DNA from: Alopecurus myosuroides
Lineage: Eukaryota; Streptophyta; Magnoliopsida; Poales; Poaceae
Reading direction: 5' to 3'
Assembly (NCBI GenBank): GCA_028641055.1
Contig: CM054060.1
Coordinates: 293,556,660 to 293,620,659 of the forward strand
Length of the DNA: 64,000 nt
Part shown: piece after piece, positions 35,279 through 47,766 of the stretch
Position numbering within the stretch: the first letter of the stretch is position 1
How the letters are laid out: every line of letters begins with the position of its first letter
Program-made: the position numbers and the translations under genes
Notes under the pieces: generated by a model
Seen by the model: the letters and a program-made list of their open reading frames with translations, nothing else
What the model was told of the DNA's origin: nothing
The model's database searches: none

Positions 35279-36841
35279 TCATCCAATCACAAAATCCTCA
35301 GTAAAAACACCACTTCTAGTGCTTATTTCATAAACATGTTTTTCTCTAGAAGAATTAACTAGGAAATCTTTTTGCACCTTACTGAGTTGATCAATTTGAG
35401 TTTGAAACAAATGGAAATGTTTAATAAGCATTTTAACATCAATAGAGGTTCTCTTCATAATACCATGGAGATTATTAATAGCTCTAGAATTTTCCATTAG
35501 ATGATAATGTACTTTCATATTAAAGTCAACTTGCTTAATAATATAACTATCTAATTCATCAAAGCATTGATCAGGAGGTTTAGAATCAGGAATATCTCTA
35601 TTATAAAAACGTTGTAGAGGGTGTAGCTCAATTGTGGATGGGTGAGGAATTGGCTTACATAATTCTTCCATAGGTGGTATATTCTTCACATCTTCAGATT
35701 TATTGCCCTTCTCTTTAAGATATTTCTTGGCTTCCCTCATCACTTCATCATTTAATTCAATCAATCCCCTCTTCTTTGGTGTTAGTGTTGCGGTCAGTTC
35801 AGGTATAGTCCAGTCATCATGATTTTGGCTTATTTTAGCCAATAACTTTTCAGCTTCTTGAGGAGTTCTTTTCCTGATAACACAACCAGCACAACTATCC
35901 AGGTATGTCCTAGACTCAACATTTAGTCCATTATAGAATATATCAAGGAGTTCATTTTTAGCTAATTGATGTCCACGCCGATCTCTAATTAAAGAACTAA
36001 ATCTTGCCCAAGATTCAGGTATTTTCTCTCACTCAATTTTCTTAAAGTTAAAGATTCTCTCCAAAGCAACATGTTGAGCACTAGAAGGAAAATATTTCTG
36101 AAAGAAATCATTAGCCGCACCAATAGGACTATCAATAGATCCAGGTGACAAATTATTGAACCAAGTTTTATCTTTATCTTTCAATGAGAAAGGGAAAAAA
36201 ATAGTGACAAAGTAACTACGTTTCTTAATATCATCTGAAAATAAGCTACTCAAAGATGAGAGCTCATTCATATTTCCTAAAACACTTTCATATTCAGTAC
36301 CACAAAAAGGTTCTTCCTCAACAATCGATATATACGATAAATCTAGAGGGAAATCATAATCCTTATCTTTAATGTTTATGGGGGATGTAGCAAGCTTAGC
36401 ATCAAGATACAACTTATATCTAACATCATGTCTTGTAAGAAGAATTTTAATAACACTTGCACTACTAGCAGCATGACATTCTTCAATAAATTCAACATTA
36501 AATTCAATGTAAGTTTCCTCAAGATCATCACTAGAACTATCTCTAGACTCAGGTGAACTAATAGGTGTACCAGGATTTTCATTAGGAATTTCAGCGTTTT
36601 CAATTTGTTTAGCTCTAGCAATTGTAACATCTAGGAAAATACCTAATGAACAACTCTCATCAAGCACAGTAGAAGTATCAATATGTGTAGCATGTGTATG
36701 TGGTGGTGTAAGAAGTTTACTCATTACAAATGGTGAATCAAGAGAAACAGAGGTGTTCAGAGTTGTACCTCTCTTTGTAGTGGATGGAAATATAGAGACT
36801 TTCTCATCACAAGTTTTACCATTATGAATAACTTGCAGCAA
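35279..36841 (-). pseudogene. gag: Athila-type Gag, one in-frame stop
   Basis: A single frame runs from Met at 36841 to a stop at 35279, interrupted only by a TGA at about 36028 (after FNFKKIE). The N-terminal part is long and acidic, with many Ser and Glu. The capsid-like part has FFQKYFPSS before the stop and EKIPESWARF, LLDIFYNGL and EEAEKLL-like motifs after it. The C-terminal part is basic, with KKYLKEKGN and DFNMKVHYHL. Order and motifs match Athila Gag. Without the TGA the product would be about 520 residues. Confidence 0.82.
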
Positions 36842-36881
36842 ACAATATCACGTTCAAGTGAGCTTGCAAATAAAGCTATGC

Positions 36882-36899
36882 TCCCCGGCAACGGCGCCA
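36882..36899 (-). other. Primer binding site, element D (tRNA-Asp type)
   Basis: The minus strand reads TGGCGCCGTTGCCGGGGA, characteristic of Athila-like elements. It is eleven bases from the LTR start at 36911. Confidence 0.92.
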
Positions 36900-36910
36900 G
36901 AAAATAGTCT

Positions 36911-38281
36911 TGATGACCCACAAGTATAGGGGATCACAACGGTCTTCAAGGGAAGTAAAACCCAAATTTATTAATTCGACACAAGGGGAGCCAAAGAATA
37001 TTTATAAGCCTTAATAGATGAATTGTCAGTTCAGCTGCACCTGTAAATATACTTTCTCGCAACAGTTTTGTAGCAGTAGAAGTTAATAGCAGGAATGAAA
37101 GAAAGACATCAACATTAATTGTAGTAGACATCTGGATTAAAATATTGTAGGCATAGGGACGAATGAACGGGCGTTGCATGGATGAGATAATTCATAGAAT
37201 AATCAAGACATGGGCAATTGCGGGTAAATAAGGATAAAGCATCCACGTAATAAGTAACCATAGGCATGTGTTCCATATTTAGTTGTATGTGCTTGTAATG
37301 AGAAACTTTCACAACATCTTTTGTCCTACCAGCCCGTTTGCATCAGGGCCTCAAGGGAAACTACTGGTAATTAAGGTGCTCCTTTTAATACAGCAACGGA
37401 GCAAAGCATTAACACTCCGTGAACACATGTGATCCTCACATCACAGCCATCCCCTCGGCTATCCCAATTTCTGTCACTTTGGGGCCTCGGGTTCCGTACA
37501 ACGATACATGCATACAACTTGCAGGTAATCTAAAAAACAATTATTATCCTCATGAATCAATAACATGTTCAGATTTGAAATCATGGCAGTCGGGCCCTAG
37601 TGTCAAGCATTAATCATAACAAGTTGCAAAAATGTCACAAGCACTAATAACGGATACTAGGCACCATTCCCTAACAATCTTGGCATCTATTACATGAATA
37701 ATCTCATCCAATCCCTACCATCCCCTTCAGCCTACAGCGGGGATTGCTCACACATGGATGGGGGGATCATGTATGGTTGATGGGGAGGTGTCGGTGATGA
37801 TGATGGCGATGATATCCTCTAATTCCCCGTCCCGGTAGGGTGCCAGAGCAGAGTTTCTGATCCCCGAATTGGGGTTTTCTGTGGGGCAGAGCTACGAAAC
37901 TTTTAGTGGAAAAACGGTTTGTCCCTCGGTGTTTTTAGGTCAAGAGGCTTAAGTAGTCAAAAGGGGGGCACGAGAGGGTGGCCGAGGCGACCACACCATG
38001 CCACGGCGGCCTAAAGGTGCCCGCGCCGCCACGTTGTGTGGGCCCCTTGTGTCCCATCTCCGCATTGTCTTGTTGCTCCATGAGTCTTTGGGTAAAATAG
38101 GGACATTGCGATATTTTCCGGGAATTTTCCTGAAAGTTGATTTTCTGCACAAAAACAAGACACTAGGGCAATTCTGTTGAAAACAATGTTAGTCCCTGTT
38201 AGTTGTATTCAAAACTCACAAGTTTAGAGGGAAAAAAACATCAAAAGTTTTCGGGGAAGTAGATACGTTTTGAACGTATCA
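36911..38281 (-). repeat. 5' LTR of element D (1,371 bp)
   Basis: On the plus strand it begins TGATGACCCACAAGTATAGG and ends GATACGTTTTGAACGTATCA, whose last 20 bases include a near-palindrome (GATACGTT/AACGTATC). Short ORFs inside are not supported as genes. Confidence 0.88.
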
Positions 38282-39552
38282 GCCACCATGTGAGAGAGGT
38301 GTGACAGGATGCAAAGAAGAGAGAGGAAAGGAAATTGCAGCACAAGTATGCCAGAGATGATCTCAACCTCCTCCTCTCTATCGGCCTTCGTTGATATTTT
38401 CTCATTTTTTCTCGCTCACACGGGGTGAGTGGAGAGGTGGGAGCTCTCGAGGTGGAGGAGAGGGGTGATAATGAGTGGGTGGCGAGTAGAGCGGCCGATG
38501 TGAAGCTTATAAGGGAGGGAGGTGTTGGTTCTCTCTCCCTCGAACTCAATGGGCATCACCGGGGCGACGTGGAGGAAATGTGAGGCGACAGCAAGCACGT
38601 GGATGATGATGTCGGCTCGAGCATGCACATGCGCTAGCTGCCAATCTGGAGGAGAGGAAAGAAAAGGCCGGTCCGGTCGAGTAGGTGGGCATGGTGGCTG
38701 ACATCCCGTCCCCATCCCTCTCTCCCTTGTCATCTTCCTATCTTCTTGTGATGATCACCTCAAGATGCAGCAAGTGCATAGTTTTGAAGATGGTACATCA
38801 ATGATCTTCAATGTCATGATCTCCTCCTCCAATTTTTAATTAAACCAATTGTTTGAACGAGTTTAAAAAGTGTCCAAACACTGATTCATAAAATTCAGTT
38901 AAAATGACTTAGAAATTTTTGAAGTCTTCTGATAAAATCAGCAAAAGTTTAGACATGAAAGAAATATCAAATGGGTTCCAAATTTGAAAATTCTAATTGG
39001 TAATTGTAGATCATTCCATGAACTTTCATTAAAAAAAATATTAATAATTTTTGGAAAATTTCTATGGCAGTGATAACAAGATGGAAAGATGGCATGATTC
39101 TGTTGTTTGTTGTTTTCTCTGTTTTTCTTGTTTTTCTGCATTATCAACTAGGCAAGAAAATAGACAAGAAAACAACACTTATGCATCTTGAAAAAATTAT
39201 CTAAGGGCATGGATAGTTATTCCAGCCCACGAGGATGGATGAAAAATAAATATAATAAGAAATTGAGCTAGGTTTCACGATAATTGGAATGGTCCAGAAG
39301 ATCTAGTTGAAACAGGGTTTTAGGAAAGAGTCTTAGTTATTTGATTACGATATTTTTCCTAGAATTAAATCATAACCAAGATCATTTGGTAAAGAATTTC
39401 AATATTGATTATTGGATCAAGGAATAACACAAGTATTAACAAAGCCAAGCCTCACATGGATTTAAAGTTAGGGATTTTAGAACATAACATTCAAATGCTT
39501 ACATAGCCCAACATAAAAGTTTTTCTTGGTTCCAAAATTTGTGTTTTCTCCC
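38282..39552. other. Unclassified stretch, possibly an old large-LTR remnant
   Basis: There is no gene. At 38290-38750 it is GC- and CT-rich on the minus strand, with CTTATAAGC near 38506 followed by pyrimidine-rich sequence. The rest is AT-rich. The pattern is that of the GC-rich islands in the LTRs of A, B and C, but I cannot align it to any of them. The ORFs at 38241-38733 are compositional. Confidence 0.35.
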
Positions 39553-40992
39553 TTACAACAAGATAACAAAAATAAATATGTGACATAGAGTCCAATGCAG
39601 CATTGTTGGATGTGCAGCAGTAGGCTCCAGAGCTTGGTAGATATGCGTAGAGACGCAAATTTGCGTGAACTCAACGAGATGCATCTGGATGATATTGCAC
39701 ACCTCAGTCGAAGTTTTTACCTTCTCTCCGACACAAAAAATTTCTCTTACTGTCCACCAATCCCGAAGAAGAATACCAACAAGATCTTGTTTCTGTCTTG
39801 GTAGATCACATAAGAGTTTCATCATCAGACGAGCATTGGGTGCATCAAACAACTGCAGTCGGACATCCTCCAAAAACAGCTAATACCAAATCTGCTTCAC
39901 TCTTTTGCATTTCAGAAATAGATATCCCCCATCCTCGTCTAAATTATTGCACAAAGGACAAATTGTATCCGGATCAATTCTTTTTCTGTTTACATTCGGT
40001 CGAAGTGGTAAACTATTATGAGTGAGACGCCAGAGGAACACTCTAACCTTCCCTGGTAACTTGAGAGACCATATTTTGTCCCAGCTAGGAGACGCTACAA
40101 GGGTTATCGATGAGTTATCATCCTTATTGTGTTTTTCTCACGTAGATAAACACCTAGACGGTAGGCCGATTAAACATAATACACACCCTTTTTATGAAAA
40201 AACCAAGAAACACAATCATCTGTACCACTTCAAAATGGAATCTTAAAAATTTCTTCCACATCTCTAGGGTCAAAAAGATCTTGTAGCACGTCCACCTCCC
40301 ATTGTGCCATGACTGGATCGATCAAATTTGACACCATTACTAGTTCAGCCATCTCATCTGGCATACAGACTTGCCAAGTAGTTCCCTTAGGAATCCATGG
40401 GTCCTTCCATACATCAATTTCAACACCCGGTCACACTCTCTAGATAATTCCTTTTTTTAGCACTCAAGACCTTTAAGAATACTCCTCCACGTATACGACA
40501 TACCTGGTTTAGCCGAGGCCTTTAATATCGAGTAGTCTGGGAAACACATTTCCTTAAGAATAATACAACAAAGTGAATCTGGAGTTTGTAGCAGCCTCCA
40601 ACTTTGGGGTGCCAACTAGGCCATATTAAAGATATACAAGTCCCGAAAACCCATACCCCCATCCTTCTTTGAAAGTGCCATATGCTCCTAACTGATCCAG
40701 TGACATTTATTATTCTCATCTTGTTGATTTCACCAGTTTCGACAAATCATTGCGCTAACCTCCTCATATAAGGATTTTGTGGGATCAAAACAGAACATAG
40801 CATAAGTAGGGATCTCTTGTGCCACGACTTTCATCATGATCTATTTACCCACCTTGGACAACAATCTTTCCTTCCAACCTTGAATATGTTGCCAAATCCT
40901 CTCTTTCCAATATTCAGATTATTTTACCTTGGAAGCACCCAGATGAACAGGAATCCTCGGATACCTTTCCTAACGTGACTTCCGTGGTATAC
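39553..40992 (-). pseudogene. LINE ORF2, RT C-terminal region and zf-RVT domain, broken
   Basis: Motifs along the minus strand are RYPRIPVHLGASK near 40950, ERIWQHIQGWKERL near 40890, VAQEIPTYAMFCFDPTKSL near 40810, ALSKKDGGMGFRDLYIFNMA near 40660, and RLLQTPDSLC near 40580. The zf-RVT follows with SLKLPGKVRVFLWRLTHNSL near 40050 and the Cys pair in TICPLCNN near 39955. Several stops and frame changes interrupt it. This is the region of plant L1 LINEs between the catalytic RT motifs and the C-terminal zinc finger. Confidence 0.85.
40988..40992. other. Target-site duplication of element E, left copy (TATAC)
   Basis: TATAC here and at 47542-47546 exactly flanks element E within the LINE. Confidence 0.92.
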
Positions 40993-42568
40993 TGCTGTGT
41001 GTTGTTGGGAACCCCAAGAGGAGGGTGTGATGAGCACAACCGTAGGAGTTTTCCCCTTAGCTAAGAACCAGAGTTATAGATCCAGTAGGAGAAAGAGAAT
41101 CTTCGGAAGGTTGATGCCACTAACGGTGGTGCTGGCGCTTCACCGGTGTTAGCAACAACGTGGAACCTGCACACAACACAACCAAAATACTTTGCCCCAA
41201 CGGTACAGTGAGGTTGTCAATCTCACCGGTCTTACTGAAAACAAAGATTAGACGTATAGTGTGGAAAACAGTGTATGCTTGCAGTAAGTAAAGAAAGCAG
41301 GAAATTGTTGTGGTTTGTTTAACAGTGTGGAAAATGGACATCGGGGTTCATAGTTTCACTAGTGGTATCTCTCCATAAAAGCTAGCATGCTGGGTGAACA
41401 AATTACAGCTGGGCAATTGACAAATAGAGGTTGCACCGTAGTGCACAATATAACATGAAGATTACAATGATATTTAGTGCGGGCATTACAACAAGATACA
41501 TAGACCGACATCCATCTGCATCTATGAATAATAATCCACAATTAGGTTATCATCTGAACCCCCTTAGGTACTAAGTTGCAAGCAACAGATAATTGCATTA
41601 AACAAAGTGTGTAATGTAAGCAATGATTATGCACACGGGCACTCTCACCGCTATTTTCTCCCTAATGGAAACAACACATCCTCCCCCTTCACGTTTCTCA
41701 CACTCAAGCAAGGCAACAAGGAGGCATGAACCCACTATCAAGCATAAATACTCCCTCTTGGAGTCACTAGCAACTACTTAGCTGAGCAGCCACTAGCAAC
41801 GGAAAGCATGCAAGATCACAAATAACATATGCAATAAATACTATAATCAACTTGGCATAAGGCCAGTATTCATCGGTGCAAACACATCATATAGAATTAC
41901 ATAAGATCAATCTCGATCATGATAGGCATCTCACGAGATCTAAACATGGAGGCATATGAGGATGAGACAATCATCTAGCTACAGCTATGAACCCGTAGTC
42001 CAGAGATGAGCTACTCACGCATCACTCCAGAGGCAGGCATGGTGATGTAGAAGCCTACGGTGATGATTTCCTCTCCGGCAGGGTGCCCGAAACAGCTTCA
42101 GAACCCCCCCTGATCTAGGGTTGACGATGACGGCGGCTACGGAACTTTTTCGGGGATTCTTATCAGGTGCTTAGGTTTTTCCATCCGGGGGGATTAAATA
42201 GGCGAAAGGGCAGAGGCGGTGGAGGTCCAGGGGCCCCACACCACCCCCTGGCGCGGTCAAGGAGGGGTCGCGCCACCCTATGGTTTGGGCCCCCTGATGC
42301 CCCTCTTCGTCTCCTCTTCGGTTTTCTGGATGCTTCTGGGGAAAATAGGACTTCCGATCTTCGAACTTTCCAATTCCAAGAATATTTCCCGAACAACTTT
42401 TCTGAAACTAAAAACAGCAGAAAACAGGGAACTGGCTCTGTGGCATCTTGTCAATAGCTTAGTCCGGAAAATCGATAAAAATGACATAAAGAAGGGAGAA
42501 AACATGTAGCAATTAGCATAATATCATCATGAAGCATCAGAAATTAGGGATACGTTTATGACGTATCA
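40993..42568 (-). repeat. 3' LTR of element E
   Basis: It starts TGCTGTGTGTTGTTGGGAAC and ends GATACGTTTATGACGTATCA, the Athila-type end also seen in D. It is paired with 45981-47541. Confidence 0.9.
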
Positions 42569-45155
42569 AGCATCCCCAAGCTTAGTTCCTACTAGTCCTC
42601 GAGTAGGTAAACGATAAAAAATAATTTCTTAGCTGACATTCTACTAACATAAACTTGATCAATCTAATGTAAAAGCATATGCACGCTGAGATCATAAAAC
42701 TTTAAACACGGGCATGATAGATAAAACTTTAATAATAAAGCATAGCAATTACTTTGCATCACGAAGAGTAACTCAAATAAAGAATCATGAATAATAATGC
42801 AAAGAAAGGTAGACGTTTGTTTCAGGTATAGAGAAAGCATGGAAAAGTGATATTTCGATAGTCCTTAAGAGTGGGGAAAAACATAAATGCCAGGACACTT
42901 TCAAAGTTCAAGAGGAAGACTAGAACTGTGCACATAGAGATCCGAATGGAAAAAATGCTCTCTCAACTGTGCATAAAGTTAGAAGATAGAGACTCCACAT
43001 AAAAGTAAAAGAAAGGCCCTTCGCAGAGGGAAGCAGAGATCACTCATGTGCTAGATATTTTTATTTTATTAAACAGAGGTATTAAAAGTTTGACATTTGT
43101 GGAGGAATGTCTATATTTTAGGAGGGGTGTATGCTAGTATCAACGAATGGTAAACAGACAATACAGTACGTCACAAGCCAACTGGATTCACAAGAGCGGC
43201 TCCCATGGTGAAGGACGCAACTGGTGTAGAAGTTCATCCCTCGTTCTCTTTTGTTTACACAATTATGCTTTGACTGATATGATGAGAGGCAAAAAATAGT
43301 GAAGAGAATTTGTTTGTACTAATTTGGGGCTGGGCACCCTGCTGCCAGCTCTTCTACCATTTGGATAAGCGGATGAAGCCACTAGTCCAGGTGTGAACTC
43401 CAATCAACAAGTGAGATAAAGATTCTCTATTGACGTCCTCATGAGCAAAAACAAGAACACAAAGCAGGAATAATTTTGAAGGTTTTAAAGGTAACACATG
43501 AGCAATTTACTTGGAACGGCAGTTAAATACCACATTTAGGTAGGTATGGTGTACACAATGGGAAAAACTTTGATTTAAAGGAGTTTGGATGCACGGGTAG
43601 AGCTCATACTCGGTACAGGTGGAGGCTAGCAAAAGACTGGGAGCGACAAATCAAGAGAGCCGAAGAGCCATAATCATGCATGGCGACAAACGCATCATTA
43701 ATTAAAACATAAGCAGTATCACAAGTTGAAAAACTAAGTGGTCATGGAGGCTATCCGTGACTGGTTTTTAGTCATAAACATGGTGTGATCATGCGCCAAG
43801 TAAACCAAATAAATCATTTTAAAGAGGATACCATATATTGATGCTTTACTATGACAAGAACAACTCATGAATCTTTCAATACATATTAAACACTCTCAGC
43901 TATTTGAGTCTAATCATGCTACTCAATAATCACAAGGATTTAAAACTAAAATAACATTTAGCATGGCATGAAAAAGTTCTAGCCACACTCTATACAAGCT
44001 TCTACTAGTACTGTTATAAATTCTACTTCAAGCAGCAGTTTTCTTTCTCCCAATAAGCACCATATCAAACATGCTTTAAAAAATACTATTTATGATACAG
44101 AAATCAAACATGAGATTACTCACATAACACTACTAAAACTAACAGCTCTGATAAGAGATGCATGCAAAACAGGAGCTAAATAAATGCAGCTGCTAGACAG
44201 AGATTAAGAATACAACGTATTCTTATGAAAAAGCGGAGCCTCTCTCTCTCCAATAAAAGAATGGTGGGGTCCAACCAAGATTATTATGAAAGTAAAAACA
44301 AACTGAAAAAAAAATACGCTCCAAGTAAAGCACATAAGATGCGACCGAATAAAAATATAGTTTCACTAGAAGTGACCTGATAATTTGTTGATGAAGAAGG
44401 GGATGCCTTGGGAATCCCCAAGCTTAGATGCTTGAGTATTCTTGAAATTTTATGGTATGTACCACCGGGGCACACCCAATCTTAAACTTTTCACTCTTCT
44501 TGATCACATCATATCATCCTCTTCTCTTGACCTTTGAAAACTTCCTTCACATCAAAATTCTCACAATCTTCATTAGCAACGTTAGTGCAGTCGAAATAAT
44601 AAACTCACATGGTTAAATTTCAACACAAGAATAGAAATTAAAAACACATTAGCTACTGTCACAACTTCTTTTAAAACTCTTTTTCTCAAAAGAACACCAA
44701 AAGAAAGAGATTAAGATGCAAATGCAATAATTGGCAGAAAATTGTCAAAACAGAACAGCAGGAAGAGATCGATTTTTTCGAAAATCTTCTGTTGCTGAAA
44801 TAAAAAAAGTGGTCAACTAAGAAAAGTTGATTATATAACTAAGAATTAAGAACAAAAAAGTTCAGGTCATTTTGAATTTTCTGTGATTTTTAACGGAATT
44901 AAAGTGGACAGCAGAAATCTGTTTCCTGCGCAAAAATCCGAAATATAGTGTCAACTTTACACTAGAGGCTTTACTTGGCTCAACAGAAACACAAAATAAA
45001 AGATACAGAGGGGTTGCTATGGAAATAGACAACACCCAGGTGCAAAGCACACCAAAGAAACCAAAGAAAAACAGAATGAAAACAGAGAAATAAAACGGGT
45101 TGTCTCCCGGTAGCGCTTTTCTTTAACGCCTTTGAGCTAGGCAGAAAAGGGCAAC
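42569..45155 (-). other. Core of element E, non-coding part
   Basis: It begins AGCATCCCCAAGCTTAG, whose minus-strand CTTGGGGATGCT is the polypurine tract beside the 3' LTR. The remainder is AT-rich with no recognisable coding similarity; short ORFs (for example 44284-44475) are unsupported. Confidence 0.75.
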
Positions 45156-45762
45156 TCAAGTATTTACAAGTGAAGAAGGATCAAAATTAAGATTAGAAAT
45201 ATCCTCAACAATGAATGGTATTTCATATATAGAAGTTTTAGATGTCCCTTTATCGGCACTTTTAGGCACACTACTTTCATCAAACGGGTTTGCAGGATCA
45301 ATCCAATCAAAATTATTTTCTAGAGTTTCATGCGTTGCTACCAATTTAAAGGGTATTGATATTTTAATTTCTTTATCGTTGGCTTTACCTGGTGTGATAT
45401 TAACATCTACACATGAGCATGTCATCTCAGATCAATAAAAACTTTTCTAGCCTCAATAGCAACATCACCAAATACTTTAAACAAAGTTTCTAGGATAAAC
45501 TCTCTTTTTTCGTTATCCTTAATGCTATCAAGGTTGAGGAACATTTGTTGTATTATGGGATTAAGATTAAAAATCTAGCTTCTAGCATACGAACTAGAGA
45601 TGCTGCAGCGGTTTCATAATCTGGAGCAAGTTCAGATAAGGATATATCCTCAAATTCTTCATGCATACTAACATAATTAAAGAATTCTCCAATATTATCT
45701 TTCCCAATTATATCACCTCTACCTACTGGTACGTCTTTCAAGGTAAACTTGGGTAGAATCAT
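45156..45762 (-). pseudogene. Remnant ORF of element E, probably leading part of a gag-like gene
   Basis: The minus-strand frames 45762-45553 (starting MILPKFTLKDVPVGRGD) and 45425-45156 (ending DPSSLVNT) look like pieces of one acidic protein, joined across about 130 bases with stops. The position, about 220 bases after the primer site, is where an Athila gag starts. I cannot align it to the Gag of D by eye, so the gag assignment is inferred from position only. Confidence 0.45.
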
Positions 45763-45952
45763 GATTAGAGTTTAAACTAAGAGCAGCAAAAGCAAAAATA
45801 ACAGCAGGCAAATAAATAACAGCTATAAAGTAAACTAAAAAAAATTGTGTTTTCAATATAGAGAATAAAAACAAGACAAAAATAAAAACAAGACAATAAA
45901 CAAAATAAAGAGGTTGAGAGTGAGAGATTCCCCTTGCTAGAAGACTTCCTTC

Positions 45953-45970
45953 TCCCCGGCAACGGCGCCA
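45953..45970 (-). other. Primer binding site, element E (tRNA-Asp type)
   Basis: The minus strand reads TGGCGCCGTTGCCGGGGA, the same site as in element D, ten bases from the LTR at 45981. Confidence 0.92.
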
Positions 45971-45980
45971 GAAACATCCT

Positions 45981-47541
45981 TGCTATGTGTTGTTGGGAAC
46001 CCCAAGAGGGTGTGATGAGCACAGCGGTAGGAGGTTTCCCCTTAGTTAAGAACCAGGGTTATCAATCCAGTAGGAGAAAGAGAATCTTCGAAAGGTTGAT
46101 GCCACTGACGGTGGTGCTGGTGCTTCACCGGTGTCAGCAACAACGTGGAACCTTCACACAACACAACCAAAATATTTTTCCCAATGGTACAGTGAGGTTG
46201 TCAATCTCACCGGTCTTGCTGAAAACAAAGATTAGACGTATAGTGTGGAAAACAGTGTATGCTTGGAGTAAGTAAAGGAAGCAGGAAATTGTTGTGGTTT
46301 GTTTAACAGTGTGGAAAATGGACCGGGGTTCATAGTTTCACTAGTGGTGTCTCTCCATAAAATACAGCATGCTGGGTGAACAAATTACAGTTGGGCAATT
46401 GACAAATAGAGGTTGCACCGTAGTGCACAATATAACATGAAGATTACTATGATATTTAGTGCGGGCATTACAACAAGATACATAGACCGACATCCACCTT
46501 CATCTATGACTAATAATCCACCCTCATGTTATTATCCGAACCCCCTTATGTATTAAGTTGCAAGCAACAGATAATTGTGTGTAATGTAAGCAATGATTAT
46601 GCATGCGGGCACTCTCACCGTTGTTTTCTCCCTAATGGTAACATCGCATCCTCCCCCTTCACGTTTCTGTCACTCGAACAAGGCAACAAGGAGGCATGAA
46701 CCCACTATCAAGCATAAATACTCCCTCTTGGAGTCTCTAGCAACTACTTGGCCAGAGCAACCACTAGCAACAGAAAGCATGCAAGATCACAAATAACATA
46801 TGCAATAAAGACTATAATCAACTTGGCATAAGGTCAATATTCATCGGATCCCAGCAAACAAAGCATATAGAATTACATAAGATCAATCTCGATCATGATA
46901 GGCAGCTCACGAGATCTAAACATGGAGGCATATGAGGAGGAGACAGCCATCTAGCTACAGCTATGAACCCGTAGTCCAGGGATGAACTACTCACGCATCA
47001 CTCTGGAGGCAGGCATGGTGATGTAGAAGCCTCCGGTGATGATTTCCTCTCCAGCAGGGTGCCGGAAACAGCTTCAGAACCCCCCTGATCTAGGGTTCAC
47101 GATGACGGCGGCTGCGGAACTTTTTTGGGGATTTTTACCAGGTGCTTAGGGTTTTCCATCCGGGGGGATTAAATAGGCGAAAGGGCAGAGGAGGTGGAGG
47201 TCCAGGGGTCCCACACCACCCCCTGGCGCGACCAAGGGGGGCCGCGCCACCCTATGGTGTGGGCCCCTGATGCCCCACTTCGTCTCCTCTTCGGTCTTCT
47301 GGATGCTTCCGGGGAAAAACGGATTTCCGGGCTTCGAACTTTCTAATTCCGAGAATATTTCCAGAACAACTTTTCTGAAACTAAAAATAGCAGAAAACAG
47401 GGAACTGGCTCTATGGCATCTTGTCAATAGGTTAGTCCGGAAAATCGATAAAAATGACATAAAGAAGGGAGAAAACATGTAGCCATTAGCATAATATCAT
47501 CATGGAGCATAAAAAATTAGGGATACGTTTATGATGTATCA
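45981..47541 (-). repeat. 5' LTR of element E
   Basis: It starts TGCTATGTGTTGTTGGGAAC and ends GATACGTTTATGATGTATCA. It aligns along its length to 40993-42568 with scattered substitutions and small indels. Confidence 0.9.
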
Positions 47542-47546
47542 TATAC
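47542..47546. other. Target-site duplication of element E, right copy (TATAC)
   Basis: Matches 40988-40992; LINE sequence resumes after it. Confidence 0.92.
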
Positions 47547-47572
47547 CCAAGACGCGTAGGACAGCTTGTTTT

Positions 47573-47757
47573 CACGGACGGAACCAGGGGGTGCGGGCTA
47601 GGACCATGGCCCCCCTATGGGTGGAAATATTTCCAAAACACCCCTAGTTTATTTGAGTTTTGGCCCCCAAATTTACACAGATTTAGCTATATGGCCCCTT
47701 CCAAGTTTCTTTATGTGAAAATGGCCCCCCTTATGTTAGATTCCTGGTTTCGTCTCT
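47573..47757. mobile_element. Mutator-type MITE (185 bp) with 9-bp target duplication
   Basis: The ends CACGGACGGAACCAGG and (reverse complement of the right end) AGAGACGAAACCAGG form imperfect terminal inverted repeats. Both sides carry GCTTGTTTT (47564-47572 and 47758-47766), a 9-bp duplication typical of Mutator-like transposition. The inside is rich in GGCCCCCC runs and non-coding. It is inserted in the LINE ORF2, and removing it restores LINE continuity. Confidence 0.8.
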
Positions 47758-47766
47758 GCTTGTTTT

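Larger units (their letters stand above)
34590..38281 (-). mobile_element. Athila-like Ty3/gypsy element D (5' half, truncated)
   Basis: On the minus strand it holds a 5' LTR (38281-36911), a tRNA-Asp-type primer site (36899-36882), gag (from 36841) and protease (to 34631). The sequence breaks off near 34600, so reverse transcriptase, integrase and the 3' LTR are missing. The LTR ends, the primer type and the long Athila-style Gag support the lineage. GCCAC follows the LTR at 38282; no partner duplication can be seen because the other end is gone. Confidence 0.85.
40993..47541 (-). mobile_element. Athila-like non-autonomous element E (6,549 bp, complete ends)
   Basis: The LTRs at 40993-42568 (1,576 bp) and 45981-47541 (1,561 bp) flank a 3,412-bp core with a tRNA-Asp-type primer site at its right end, so it reads on the minus strand. 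A perfect TATAC duplication proves insertion into the LINE. The LTRs differ visibly (about nine changes in the first 100 bases), so it is older than B. The core keeps only a short broken ORF (45156-45762) and no protease, RT or integrase. Confidence 0.9.

Noticed and set aside
38241..38733. Minus-strand ORFs of ~100 codons beside element D
   Set aside because: Overlapping frames in CT-rich sequence; the first extends into the LTR of D.
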